A stretch of 64,000 nucleotides of DNA, from positions 416,608 to 480,607 of the forward strand of contig NZ_CATNVC010000001.1 of assembly GCF_951230135.1 (NCBI RefSeq), read 5' to 3'. Position 1 is the stretch's first letter. Every line of letters starts with the position of its first letter. Shown piece after piece: positions 7,475 to 15,438 of the stretch. The notes beneath the pieces are model-generated. The model worked only from the letters and a program-made list of their open reading frames with translations, searched no databases and was not told where the DNA came from. The position numbers and the translations under genes were made by a program. The stretch comes from Butyricicoccus sp. Marseille-Q5471. Its GTDB lineage: Bacteria > Bacillota > Clostridia > Oscillospirales > Butyricicoccaceae.

Positions 7475-9073
7475 TTATGCTCCAAAGACGAGTGGAGAGA
7501 AGAGTGCATACAATCCAATGATTAAAACTACCACAAGAACGGATGCAAACTTTGCGTATTTCCACGGAGTCATATCAACCTCCGGGTGGTAGTGCGACTC
7601 AACCACAGGGGACGGAGCAACCTTTGCGGATACGTACATGATAATCATATCCACCACAAAGCAGAAGAAGAGCACATACAGGGAGTGAAGCGGTGCCGGC
7701 GTCAAGGTGTTCAGCCCGATTGCATACAGAACAAAGTGCGCGACCAGCATGGTCCAGCAGCCCTTTGAAGGCACGCGCATCTTCGTAACGCCATAAATCG
7801 CCATGACGAACAGCGGTGTCAGGATATATCCCATGGACTCGTTGAGGAACGCCTGAATGCCCTGTCCAAAGAACATAATAAACGGCGAGATGACGATTGC
7901 GATGATTGCAACGATTGTACCGAACGTCTTTGATGCCTTTACAACCGTCTCGTCGTCCGCCTCAGGCTTTGCCCAGGTGTAGATATCCATTGCGAAAATC
8001 GTGGAAGCGGAGTTCAGCACCGAGTTAAAGGACGACAAAATCGCACCGAACATCACCGCAGCAAAGAATCCCAGAATCGGTTTCGGGATAACCGTCAGCA
8101 GCAGCTGCGGATACGCCAAGTCCTGTGTGCCCAGTGTATTGCCAAACACCAGAAATGCAATGATGCCCGGAACGACCGTGAAAATTGGGGTGAAGCATTT
8201 GAGCACCGCAGTCCACAGAGTGCCCTTCTGCGCTTCCGCCATGTTCTTTGCGCCAAAGGCTCTCTGAATAATGGATTGGTTGGTCGCCCAATACTGGGTG
8301 TCGTTAATAATCAGTCCGGTAAAAATCATCGGCCACGGAATCCACGGCGCCTGTGCATCAATCGGAGCAATCGCATTTAATTTTTCAGAAGCATGGAAGA
8401 AAATATTGATTCCTTCAAAGAAGCTGCCATTTCCCAGATAGGCAAAGGACAGCAGCGGAGCCAGCAGGCCGCAGCCAAGCATCAAGCCGACGCCGTTGAT
8501 GGTATCCGAAACTGCTACTGCACGCAGACCGCCGAAAATCGCGTAAATCGAGCCGACAATACCAATCGCAACGCAGCAAATCGCCACCGCTGCAAATCTG
8601 GAAATGCCGAACATCGTTGAAATGCCAAACAGCTGCTCCAGAACGACCGAGCCCGCGTACAGGACCAGCGGGAGCATGGCCACAACATAGTAAACCATAA
8701 AACCGACTGCCGCCAAGTGCTTAACCGACTTGCCGAACCGCATGCCCATAAACTGCGGAATGGTTGTAATGCCGTTCCCCATAAAGTGAGGCAGAAAGAC
8801 CAGTGCAAACAGAACAAGTGCAAAGCCCGCGATCAGCTCCCAGCCGAAAACGCCAATCGTCGCCGTATAGCTCTGACCATTCTGCCCGACCAACTGTTCC
8901 GCCGAAATGTTGGTCATCAGCAGTGAACCGCAAATCACAATGCCGGGCAGCCCTCTGCCGGCCAGAAAGTAGCCTTCCTTTGTTGTCGTGTCTTCCCCTT
9001 TTGTTTTCACATAAGAAATCAGCGCTACCAAAGCGGTAAACGCCACAAATGTGATCAACATGAATGTGTTCAT
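7475..9073 (-). CDS. SSS (SLC5) family sodium:solute symporter
   Basis: A 532-residue membrane protein of the sodium:solute symporter family, SGLT-like branch that carries sugars and inositol. The signature is EGYFLAGRGLPGIVI, then LLMTNISAEQLVGQNGQS (TM1 Na+/substrate region), SIYAIFGGLRAVAVSDTINGVGL and GAILSSFNSVLNSASTIF (TM8, with the Na2-site Ser residues). Some 13-14 hydrophobic segments are visible. The ATG at 9073 has AAGGAG five to six bases upstream; the open frame reaches 9226 but that region is the promoter and terminator area. It is the first gene of the SSS-iolI-iolG-Gfo/Idh operon and so probably imports that pathway's substrate. A close paralog is at 59730-61352. Confidence 0.9.
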   Translation of the reverse strand: MNTFMLITFVAFTALVALISYVKTKGEDTTTKEGYFLAGRGLPGIVICGSLLMTNISAEQLVGQNGQSYTATIGVFGWELIAGFALVLFALVFLPHFMGNGITTIPQFMGMRFGKSVKHLAAVGFMVYYVVAMLPLVLYAGSVVLEQLFGISTMFGISRFAAVAICCVAIGIVGSIYAIFGGLRAVAVSDTINGVGLMLGCGLLAPLLSFAYLGNGSFFEGINIFFHASEKLNAIAPIDAQAPWIPWPMIFTGLIINDTQYWATNQSIIQRAFGAKNMAEAQKGTLWTAVLKCFTPIFTVVPGIIAFLVFGNTLGTQDLAYPQLLLTVIPKPILGFFAAVMFGAILSSFNSVLNSASTIFAMDIYTWAKPEADDETVVKASKTFGTIVAIIAIVISPFIMFFGQGIQAFLNESMGYILTPLFVMAIYGVTKMRVPSKGCWTMLVAHFVLYAIGLNTLTPAPLHSLYVLFFCFVVDMIIMYVSAKVAPSPVVESHYHPEVDMTPWKYAKFASVLVVVLIIGLYALFSPLVFGA

Positions 9074-9200
9074 TGACTTCTCCTTTACCCTTTTGAACTT
9101 TTTTCTCTTTGTAATATCAAGTATAATGAGAGCCAACGGACAACGAAATTGTATATTTTTTTCAAAACCTTGTCTTTTTTTCGTTTTTTGGGACGGCATC

Positions 9201-9250
9201 AAAAAAACACACAGCTCCGGCAGCATGTCTGCTGTCAGAGCTGTGTGTTC
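9201..9250 (-). terminator. Intrinsic terminator of the three-component regulatory operon
   Basis: Long stem of ACACACAGCTC with GAGCTGTGTGT and an inner GCAGCA/TGCTG arm, followed on the minus strand by seven T residues; it follows the response regulator stop. Confidence 0.85.
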
Positions 9251-9263
9251 TTAAAAGGAGAAT

Positions 9264-10790
9264 CTACTTGCTTTTTCGATATTCTATCGGTCCTACTCCA
9301 AGGTTTTTCTTGAAAACGCGGCAAAAATAAGGATAGTCGGAAAATCCGGCATCCTCGGAAATCTGCTTACTTGTCTGCGCCGTGGCGCGAAGCCGGGCAC
9401 AGACCCGTTCCAGACGGAGCGATAGCAGATACGCCGAAAAACCGATTCCCATTTCCTGCTTAAATACGGTACTAAAGTATGCAGGCGACAGACCTGCCTG
9501 TTCTGCCGCGTCATTTAATCCAATCGGCTCGTAAAAATGCTGCTGCAGGTATTTTACCGCCATGCACATCTGTGCGCTGAGATGCGCCGGAATCTCTCGC
9601 ACGGGATTGGCGCTCCAATGCGTAATATACTCCTCTGCGCAGCCCAAATAATCCGAAAACTGCTTCATTTGGCTGTACTGGTTTTCCGTTCGGTGCATTT
9701 CGGCGATATGATCGCACTGTCTCAGCCACGAAAGCACTTCGCCGGCACAGACACGGTTTGCTTTCATCGCCTCCAGTGTTTTGGCGTACAGCTCCCTAAG
9801 CTGCTCGTCCTGCCTGTTTTCTTTCAGTCTGGGCAATTCTTTGATGAATAATCGGGCTTCTTCCGGCAAAACCGATGATAGTTTTTCCTCCTGCCCATAG
9901 CGCCAGCATCCGCTCCCGTAAAAACTATGCTGCAACGTTTCATTGGCCTGCCGCAGCGCCTGTGCAATGGCTTCATTCCCTTCGCATACGGCACTTGCTG
10001 CGATTGCGAGCTCCAAATTAAGATATTGTTTGGCAATGCGGTCTATCATCAGCTCCATTCGGTTCACCTTATCAATGCTTTGCGCCATGGATGCAACATC
10101 ACCCAAATCAACGAGCAGCGCCATTGTGTTTTCGCGCAGCAGCAAAACATCCGCCGCTTCGTTCTCCAACCGTTGCTCACACAGCAGCAGCAGCTCATGC
10201 ATTTGCTCCCGATCCGCTCCAGACGGCTGCAGCAGTACCGCGGTCAGCCTGTGGTACGTTCCGTGCAGCTTTGCCTGTGCCATATACTGTTCGCACGCGG
10301 CAGGCGCCATATCGCCGCTCAGGATTCGTTCGAGCAGCTCACGCCGTATGACATCAATGCCGCTGCGCGCCAGCGTATTGATATTATGGCGCTGATCGGC
10401 TTCCCGATGGCGTGCCTGTATTTGCTCGGCCAGTTTTTTGAGCCGATCTTCCATTGTGGTGTCATTTAAGTAGTTTTTCAGAAGATAGTCGTCCGCGCCC
10501 TCCTGCAATGCACTTTTTACAAATTCAAAATCGTCGTGGCAGCTGAGCACGTTGATTACGCCGTCATATTGATCCCGGCGTAGCCGCTGAATCAATTGGA
10601 TGCCGTTCATCCGCGGCATGCTGATATCCGTGAGAATCAGGTCAGGGTCTGTCTCCTTTACAATTTCGAGCGCTTCTTCGCCATCTCTCGCAATTCCAAC
10701 AATCGTAAACCCATGGTCTTCCCAATGTATCACATCTTTCAGATACATTCGGACAATCATATCGTCATCAACGATTAGCGTCCGGTACAT
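9264..10790 (-). CDS. YesN-type response regulator with AraC DNA-binding domain
   Basis: A 508-residue response regulator. Residues 1-120 are a receiver domain: VDDD acidic pocket at 7-10, the phosphoacceptor Asp55 in LTDISMP, the conserved Ser in VLSCHDD, and Lys in DDYLLKNYL. A long helical linker (~120-400) follows, then an AraC-type pair of helix-turn-helix motifs from ~405 (PIGLNDAAEQAGLSPAYFS and TSKQISEDAGFSDYPYF). It starts one base after the lipoprotein stop with AGGAGGGG upstream. The neighbours are a sugar-binding lipoprotein and a LytS/YesM-type kinase, so this is the output of that system. Its likely target is the adjacent SSS-iolI-iolG operon. The arrangement resembles XylFII-LytS-YesN of clostridia. 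Confidence 0.9.
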   Translation of the reverse strand: MYRTLIVDDDMIVRMYLKDVIHWEDHGFTIVGIARDGEEALEIVKETDPDLILTDISMPRMNGIQLIQRLRRDQYDGVINVLSCHDDFEFVKSALQEGADDYLLKNYLNDTTMEDRLKKLAEQIQARHREADQRHNINTLARSGIDVIRRELLERILSGDMAPAACEQYMAQAKLHGTYHRLTAVLLQPSGADREQMHELLLLCEQRLENEAADVLLLRENTMALLVDLGDVASMAQSIDKVNRMELMIDRIAKQYLNLELAIAASAVCEGNEAIAQALRQANETLQHSFYGSGCWRYGQEEKLSSVLPEEARLFIKELPRLKENRQDEQLRELYAKTLEAMKANRVCAGEVLSWLRQCDHIAEMHRTENQYSQMKQFSDYLGCAEEYITHWSANPVREIPAHLSAQMCMAVKYLQQHFYEPIGLNDAAEQAGLSPAYFSTVFKQEMGIGFSAYLLSLRLERVCARLRATAQTSKQISEDAGFSDYPYFCRVFKKNLGVGPIEYRKSK

Positions 10791-10791
10791 A

Positions 10792-11694
10792 TCAGTCCCC
10801 TCCTACATCCTGCGCCGTCAGCAATTCTCCTCCAAACAGCACGTCCTCCATGGTTTGTCCGCTCTTCATGGACTCTATTGCAAGTTTAATGGCCTGATAC
10901 CCGATTTCGTAGCCATCCTGTGCCACCATCGCATCCATGGTACCGTTTTGGAGTATCTCAATCGCATCGGCTCTGGTGTCCACCGCAACTACCTTGGCAG
11001 TCCACCCCTTTTCCGTCAATGCCTCCACCGCGCCGCACCCAATCACAACATTCTGACAAAAAATCGCATCCACCGGTTCTGTCAGTTTCTGCACGGCTTG
11101 GTATCCGTTCTCTTCGCTCAGTTCATAATACTGCACATCACGAATCCGAATCCCATCCTTGAGCTCATCCCGCATTGCCTGATACCGCTCAATGATGCTG
11201 GATTGGTTTTCCGGACCAAACAACATAAATAGCGAAGCATCCTCCCCCAGCTGCTCATTTAAATACTGCGCCACCATTTTGCCAAAGAGGTAATTATCCG
11301 ACCCGATATAGGGCAAATCGGTATCCATCGCCCGGGTATCCACTGTCAGAAGCTGAATATCCCGTTCCTCCGCTTGCTGCACAAACCAGTTTGTATTATA
11401 GGAATTACAGGGTGCTACCATTAATAAATCGATGTCACTGTTCAGCATATCCGAAATTAGATTTTGCTGCTCCTCTGCTTCCTGCTCCCCCTTGGGATAC
11501 AGCAGTATCAAATCCACACCATAATCCGCTGCCGCCTGTTCCATGCCGGACTTCATATCCAACCAATACGGACTGTTCAGCGCCTTCAGAACGACGCCGA
11601 CCGAATATTCGGGTTGTTCTCTGTGCATTTCAATGCTGCTGCAGCCGCATAAAAGCAGCAGCAGCGGGATGCATAGTCTCCTTGCCCAGTTCAT
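10792..11694 (-). CDS. Sugar-binding lipoprotein sensor (ribose/xylose-type periplasmic binding family)
   Basis: A 300-residue lipoprotein. The signal has MNWARRLCIPLLLLL followed by the lipobox LLCGC, so it is anchored outside the membrane by Cys17. The mature part is a type I periplasmic sugar-binding fold: VGVVLKALNSPYWLDMKSG, MLNSDIDLLMVAPCNS, LLTVDTRAMDTDLPYIGSD and AMVAQDGYEIGYQAIKLA. No ABC permease or ATPase gene is nearby. The gene is instead translationally coupled to a histidine kinase (4-base ATGA overlap) and the response regulator. I infer that it presents a sugar or cyclitol ligand to the kinase rather than serving in transport, as XylFII does for LytS. Confidence 0.85.
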   Translation of the reverse strand: MNWARRLCIPLLLLLCGCSSIEMHREQPEYSVGVVLKALNSPYWLDMKSGMEQAAADYGVDLILLYPKGEQEAEEQQNLISDMLNSDIDLLMVAPCNSYNTNWFVQQAEERDIQLLTVDTRAMDTDLPYIGSDNYLFGKMVAQYLNEQLGEDASLFMLFGPENQSSIIERYQAMRDELKDGIRIRDVQYYELSEENGYQAVQKLTEPVDAIFCQNVVIGCGAVEALTEKGWTAKVVAVDTRADAIEILQNGTMDAMVAQDGYEIGYQAIKLAIESMKSGQTMEDVLFGGELLTAQDVGGD

Positions 11695-13445
11695 TCCGCG
11701 TCATCCCCCTTCTTGGTGCTGTACTCCTGCTCATTTCGGCTGATGGGCAAATAGAATTCCACGGTCGTGCTAACTTTCAGCTCACTGTGAATGGCAAAAC
11801 CCGCGGCATCCCCATAGTAAAGTCTGAGCCTTTGCTCCACATTTTTCAGACCGATTCCGGTAAACCGATGCTTATCTTCTTCCCCATGAGACGGCTCGTC
11901 CGGTTCTGCCAAATAGCCTTGGCCATTATCCTGTATGGAAATATGCAGTTTCTCCTGTTCCAACCAGGACCTCACTTTGATTTGGTTATCATTTCGCTTG
12001 GGATCTATTCCGTGGAACACCGCATTCTCTACCATCGGCTGCAATAGCAGGCACGGCACATAGCAATCTTCTGTTTCAGGCGCAATGGAAAACTGCGTTT
12101 CAAAGCAGTCAAAATAGCGGAAAGCCTGCAGCGACAGATAATTCTGCACCAGCTGCACCTCTTCCTTCAGCGGAATAAACGCGCCCTTTCTCTGCGCGCT
12201 TGCTTCGAGCAGTGCAATAAAATCACCCAAAAGCGCGGCGAGCTTATCGTTTTTTTGAAGCGTTGCCGCAAAGCGAATGGAATTGAGCGTATTGTACATA
12301 AAATGCGGGCGAATTTGATATTGCAGCGCGTTGATTTCCGCCTCTCTTTTTTGTGTGCGTTCTGTTACCACCTGCTCCATCATTTCATCCATGCGGGAAA
12401 CCATCTCGTTAAAATGCGCCCGCATCACGCCGAATTCATCCACAGATCGTTCCTCAACCCGTGCTGTAAAATCTCCTCCGCCCACATGATCGATTGCGTC
12501 GGTCAGCTCTTTGATTGGGCGATACAGCCTTTGCACCAAGATTGCCGCGGTAAAAATGAGCCCCATCAAGACCAACAGCGCAATCAGCACTAAGTAAATC
12601 AACTTTTCTCGAACAGCAGTCGTCAGGCCCTTCAAATCGCTCTGGCACAGAATGCGGTAACCGGAAAACGGCGCTTCTACGCTTGTATACAAAAGCCCGT
12701 CCGTCCCGGTCTTTGCGTTCATACGATCCTGCTGCTGTGTGCCTAGCTCCCGAACCGTGTGACCAATCCGATTGAGATCGGCCGCGGAGCAAATGGTTCC
12801 GTCCGGTTCCAGGAGCAAATACTCTTCGCCCGCTGTATTATTCAGATAATCAAGCAGAGAATAATAAATCTGCCGCTCTTCTACCGTCAAGCACACAACG
12901 CCCAGTTGTTCTCCCGCCTCATTTTTGACCGGTTGCGTGTATGCAAATACCCGCCCGGGGGACGTGCCCATGCGACTGATACGGCAGAGCGGCGTGAAGG
13001 GATTACGCACTTCCTCCCCGAAAAAGGAGATGCTTTCATCCTCTGCGTCCCGAACCGCATAATAGTCCCGAGAACTGAAAATCTTGCCGGATTCCGGCAA
13101 ATATAAGTAAAATGTGCTTCCAAAACGATAAAAAGACAGGATATCCGAAAGCTTTTGCGCCACTTCCGTGCCTTCCGCATAGGAGCGATTTCCATTCATA
13201 TAACGCCCGATACAGCTGATTAATTCCTCCTCACTCCCGGCGTGCTGCACCTGCTGATACATTTCCTGCATCACATCATCAAAGTTCCTGATTTGTAGCG
13301 TCATCTTTTCGTCCAGTGACTTGACGTAATTCTGTTCAATGCTTGACTTGGAAGTGGAATAGCTCTCTAACGCGAACACAAACATGCCAACAACCGCAAC
13401 AATTAATATTGCAGTCATCATCCGAAACCGGAATCCACGCCTCAT
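11691..13445 (-). CDS. LytS/YesM-type sensor histidine kinase with extracellular sensor domain
   Basis: A 584-residue kinase. A transmembrane helix lies at ~9-27 (MMTAILIVAVVGMFVFAL), an extracellular double-Cache-like sensor at ~28-280, a second helix at ~283-305, and a HAMP domain (RPIKELTDAIDHVGGGDF) follows. The phosphoacceptor is His381 in QIRPHFMYNTLNS, the His_kinase (YesM/LytS) signature. The ATPase has PMVENAVFHG (N box) and QDNGQG with GIGLKNVEQRL (G boxes). The ATG at 13445 has an AAAGGGGA site; earlier in-frame codons lie in promoter sequence. It is the first gene of the operon and overlaps the lipoprotein start by four bases. It is expected to phosphorylate the response regulator at 9264-10790. 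Confidence 0.9.
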   Translation of the reverse strand: MRRGFRFRMMTAILIVAVVGMFVFALESYSTSKSSIEQNYVKSLDEKMTLQIRNFDDVMQEMYQQVQHAGSEEELISCIGRYMNGNRSYAEGTEVAQKLSDILSFYRFGSTFYLYLPESGKIFSSRDYYAVRDAEDESISFFGEEVRNPFTPLCRISRMGTSPGRVFAYTQPVKNEAGEQLGVVCLTVEERQIYYSLLDYLNNTAGEEYLLLEPDGTICSAADLNRIGHTVRELGTQQQDRMNAKTGTDGLLYTSVEAPFSGYRILCQSDLKGLTTAVREKLIYLVLIALLVLMGLIFTAAILVQRLYRPIKELTDAIDHVGGGDFTARVEERSVDEFGVMRAHFNEMVSRMDEMMEQVVTERTQKREAEINALQYQIRPHFMYNTLNSIRFAATLQKNDKLAALLGDFIALLEASAQRKGAFIPLKEEVQLVQNYLSLQAFRYFDCFETQFSIAPETEDCYVPCLLLQPMVENAVFHGIDPKRNDNQIKVRSWLEQEKLHISIQDNGQGYLAEPDEPSHGEEDKHRFTGIGLKNVEQRLRLYYGDAAGFAIHSELKVSTTVEFYLPISRNEQEYSTKKGDDAE

Positions 13446-13615
13446 AATCCATTCCCCTTTCAATGTCATTCTATGTAATAATTTTATCTGGTTTTTATTT
13501 TTTGTCCATAAGAATGTTGCTTTTTTTCGTTTTTGCAAGCTGTAAAATAAAATGCTATGCAAAGCCGGGGAACAGCGCATTTACGATGTGCAGGGGGAAA
13601 CTTTATATATTTCAC

Positions 13616-13645
13616 TTGCTGAAAAGGGTAATCCCGTGATATACT
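13616..13645 (+). promoter_or_regulatory. Promoter for the DUF1576 gene
   Basis: TTGCTG (13616-13621), 18-base spacer, TATACT (13640-13645), ending 36 bases before the ATG. Confidence 0.55.
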
Positions 13646-13681
13646 GTCGAAAAAACAGCCGTTTCCGACCGAGAGGTATCC

Positions 13682-14971
13682 ATGGTTCAAAAAGCTAATC
13701 CAACGCCGCGTCCTCGCTCTCCTTACGCGCGATTTTATCCGGAATATCGTTTTTTTGCCATACTGCTTGCACTGATTGTCGCCTATGCCTTTGTTCTGGA
13801 TTCCCCGGCCGCCATCGGTCAAGGGCTGCTGCGCATCCTTACCTCCCGCAGCTTGCTCATTACCGACTATATGCTGGTCGGCGGTGCCGGTGCGATGCTG
13901 GTCAATGGCGCTTTGGTCGGCGCCGCCGCCCTGTGTTTGGTTTTTTTCATCGGCGTTAAGCCCAACGGCGCAACGATTATGGCGCTGTGGATGAGTGTGG
14001 GGTTTGGCTTCTTTGGCAAAAACCTATTGAATATGCTGCCGCTGACCGCCGGCGTATGGCTTTACGCCAAGGTGCAGAAAGCACCCTTCATCAATTACTC
14101 GCTCGCAGCGCTGCTCGTTGCCACGCTCAGTCCGGTCGTTTCCGAGCTGGCTTTCGGGTTCGACCCGCTGCATCCGTACATCGGCATTGCCTTTGGCATG
14201 ATACTCGGCGTGTTTGCGGGTTTTATCTTCCCGATGCTGTCCGCCTTTACCGTTCGCGTGCACGATGGCTACAACCTGTACAACATGGGGTTTGCGGGCG
14301 GATTATTGGCTATGTTTCTGGTCGCGGGACTGCAGGCATTCGATATTACGATCGAAACGTCCAACCTGTGGGGCGAGGGTCATAATTTTGAAATGGCGGC
14401 CCTGCTCTATGCTCTGTGTGCCGCTTTGATTGCCGGTGGATTCGTTCTCGGACGCGGCAAAAACCATGCGGACAACTTTAAGCGGATTATTCGTTCTTCG
14501 GGACGATTGGTGTCCGACTATTATACGCTTTATGGCGAAACCAGTTATATTAACATGGGCATTCTGGGTATCTTTGCTACCACGATGGCCTTGCTGCTCG
14601 GATTCAGCATCAACGGGCCTACCATGGGCGGCATTCTGACCATCGTGGCCTTCGGCTGTTTCGGCAACCACCTCCGCAACGTGCTGCCCATCATGGCAGG
14701 CGCAATTCTGGCGGCGTGTGTCAATGTTTCCGACCCCACCGCGCCGGGCAATGCACTGGCCGTGCTGTTCTCCGCCGGGCTTGCGCCGATTTCCGGTCAA
14801 TTCGGTGTTGTTTGGGGCATCATAGCAGGATTTGTTCATGTAGGACTGGTTCTGCACACCGGATACATGAGCAATGGCCTGAATCTATACAACAACGGCT
14901 TTGCCGCGGGATTTGTTGCCCTGATTCTGGTTCCGATTATCACATCGCTGAAGAAAATTCCCAATGAGTAA
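13682..14971 (+). CDS. DUF1576 multi-pass membrane protein
   Basis: A 429-residue protein with about eleven hydrophobic segments and very short loops. It contains an apparent internal duplication: two similar blocks each with a VHDGYNLYNMGFAGGLLAMFL-type motif (around residue 195, and NGLNLYNNGFAAGFVALIL near the C terminus), and two HPYIGIAFGMILG/ISGQFGVVWGIIAG-like segments. This matches DUF1576, a conserved membrane family of unknown function in Firmicutes. An inverted-repeat transporter topology is a reasonable inference. The ATG at 13682 has GAGAGG six bases upstream and a promoter at 13616-13645. A small conserved gene follows 53 bases later and is probably co-transcribed. No substrate can be proposed. 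Confidence 0.85.
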   Translation: MVQKANPTPRPRSPYARFYPEYRFFAILLALIVAYAFVLDSPAAIGQGLLRILTSRSLLITDYMLVGGAGAMLVNGALVGAAALCLVFFIGVKPNGATIMALWMSVGFGFFGKNLLNMLPLTAGVWLYAKVQKAPFINYSLAALLVATLSPVVSELAFGFDPLHPYIGIAFGMILGVFAGFIFPMLSAFTVRVHDGYNLYNMGFAGGLLAMFLVAGLQAFDITIETSNLWGEGHNFEMAALLYALCAALIAGGFVLGRGKNHADNFKRIIRSSGRLVSDYYTLYGETSYINMGILGIFATTMALLLGFSINGPTMGGILTIVAFGCFGNHLRNVLPIMAGAILAACVNVSDPTAPGNALAVLFSAGLAPISGQFGVVWGIIAGFVHVGLVLHTGYMSNGLNLYNNGFAAGFVALILVPIITSLKKIPNE

Positions 14972-15024
14972 ACCGGCGGCAGACAAGCCGTCACCCCCAT
15001 TTATCGCAAAAGGAAGAAAGCAAG

Positions 15025-15372
15025 ATGAAGCACGAATTTGAGAAAAACATGCGCATTATGACCGATTTGTTGATTTATTGTCACGAGTTGGGCGCTGCCG
15101 ATTATCACATTGATATGGGACGGGAGAGCGACGGCTATCACTGCTGCATTGCCTGCAGGCTGGCCGGTATCCCCGACAAGGTACTTTCCGAACTGGAGCG
15201 GGCGCTGAATATCCCCCGTCAAAAAGAAATTGAGCAGAATTTCTGGGGACTTTCCGGCGAAGTCGCAACCGATACTGAGCTGACCTTGGTCGGGATGATG
15301 ATTGACGAGGCCACAGTGACGTACGAAAACGATTCTTTGGTGATACGGTGCATGCGATCGGTCGGCGGATAA
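15025..15372 (+). CDS. Conserved small cytosolic protein of unknown function
   Basis: A 115-residue soluble protein without signal or membrane segment. The start ATG has AGGAAG seven to eight bases upstream. The sequence alternates helix and strand (FEKNMRIMTDLLIYCHELGA, then DYHIDMGRESDGYHCCIACRL, then an alpha segment, then ELTLVGMMIDEATVTYENDSLVIRC), resembling a compact alpha/beta sandwich reminiscent of GHKL-like or ferredoxin-like folds, but I do not recognise the family. The gene follows the DUF1576 gene by 53 bases and ends at a strong terminator, so the two form a two-gene unit. I infer a regulatory or accessory role for the membrane protein; nothing in the sequence proves it. Confidence 0.7.
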   Translation: MKHEFEKNMRIMTDLLIYCHELGAADYHIDMGRESDGYHCCIACRLAGIPDKVLSELERALNIPRQKEIEQNFWGLSGEVATDTELTLVGMMIDEATVTYENDSLVIRCMRSVGG

Positions 15373-15375
15373 AAC

Positions 15376-15410
15376 AACAGGGAGGGGTGATGATTTCGCC
15401 CCTCCCTGTT
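15376..15410. terminator. Bidirectional terminator between convergent genes
   Basis: Perfect 12-base stem AACAGGGAGGGG/CCCCTCCCTGTT, with T-rich sequence on both sides. It serves the 115-residue gene and the GTPase-nuclease fusion gene. Confidence 0.88.
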
Positions 15411-15438
15411 TCTATTTGATCTCCCGCAAACGACCGTG

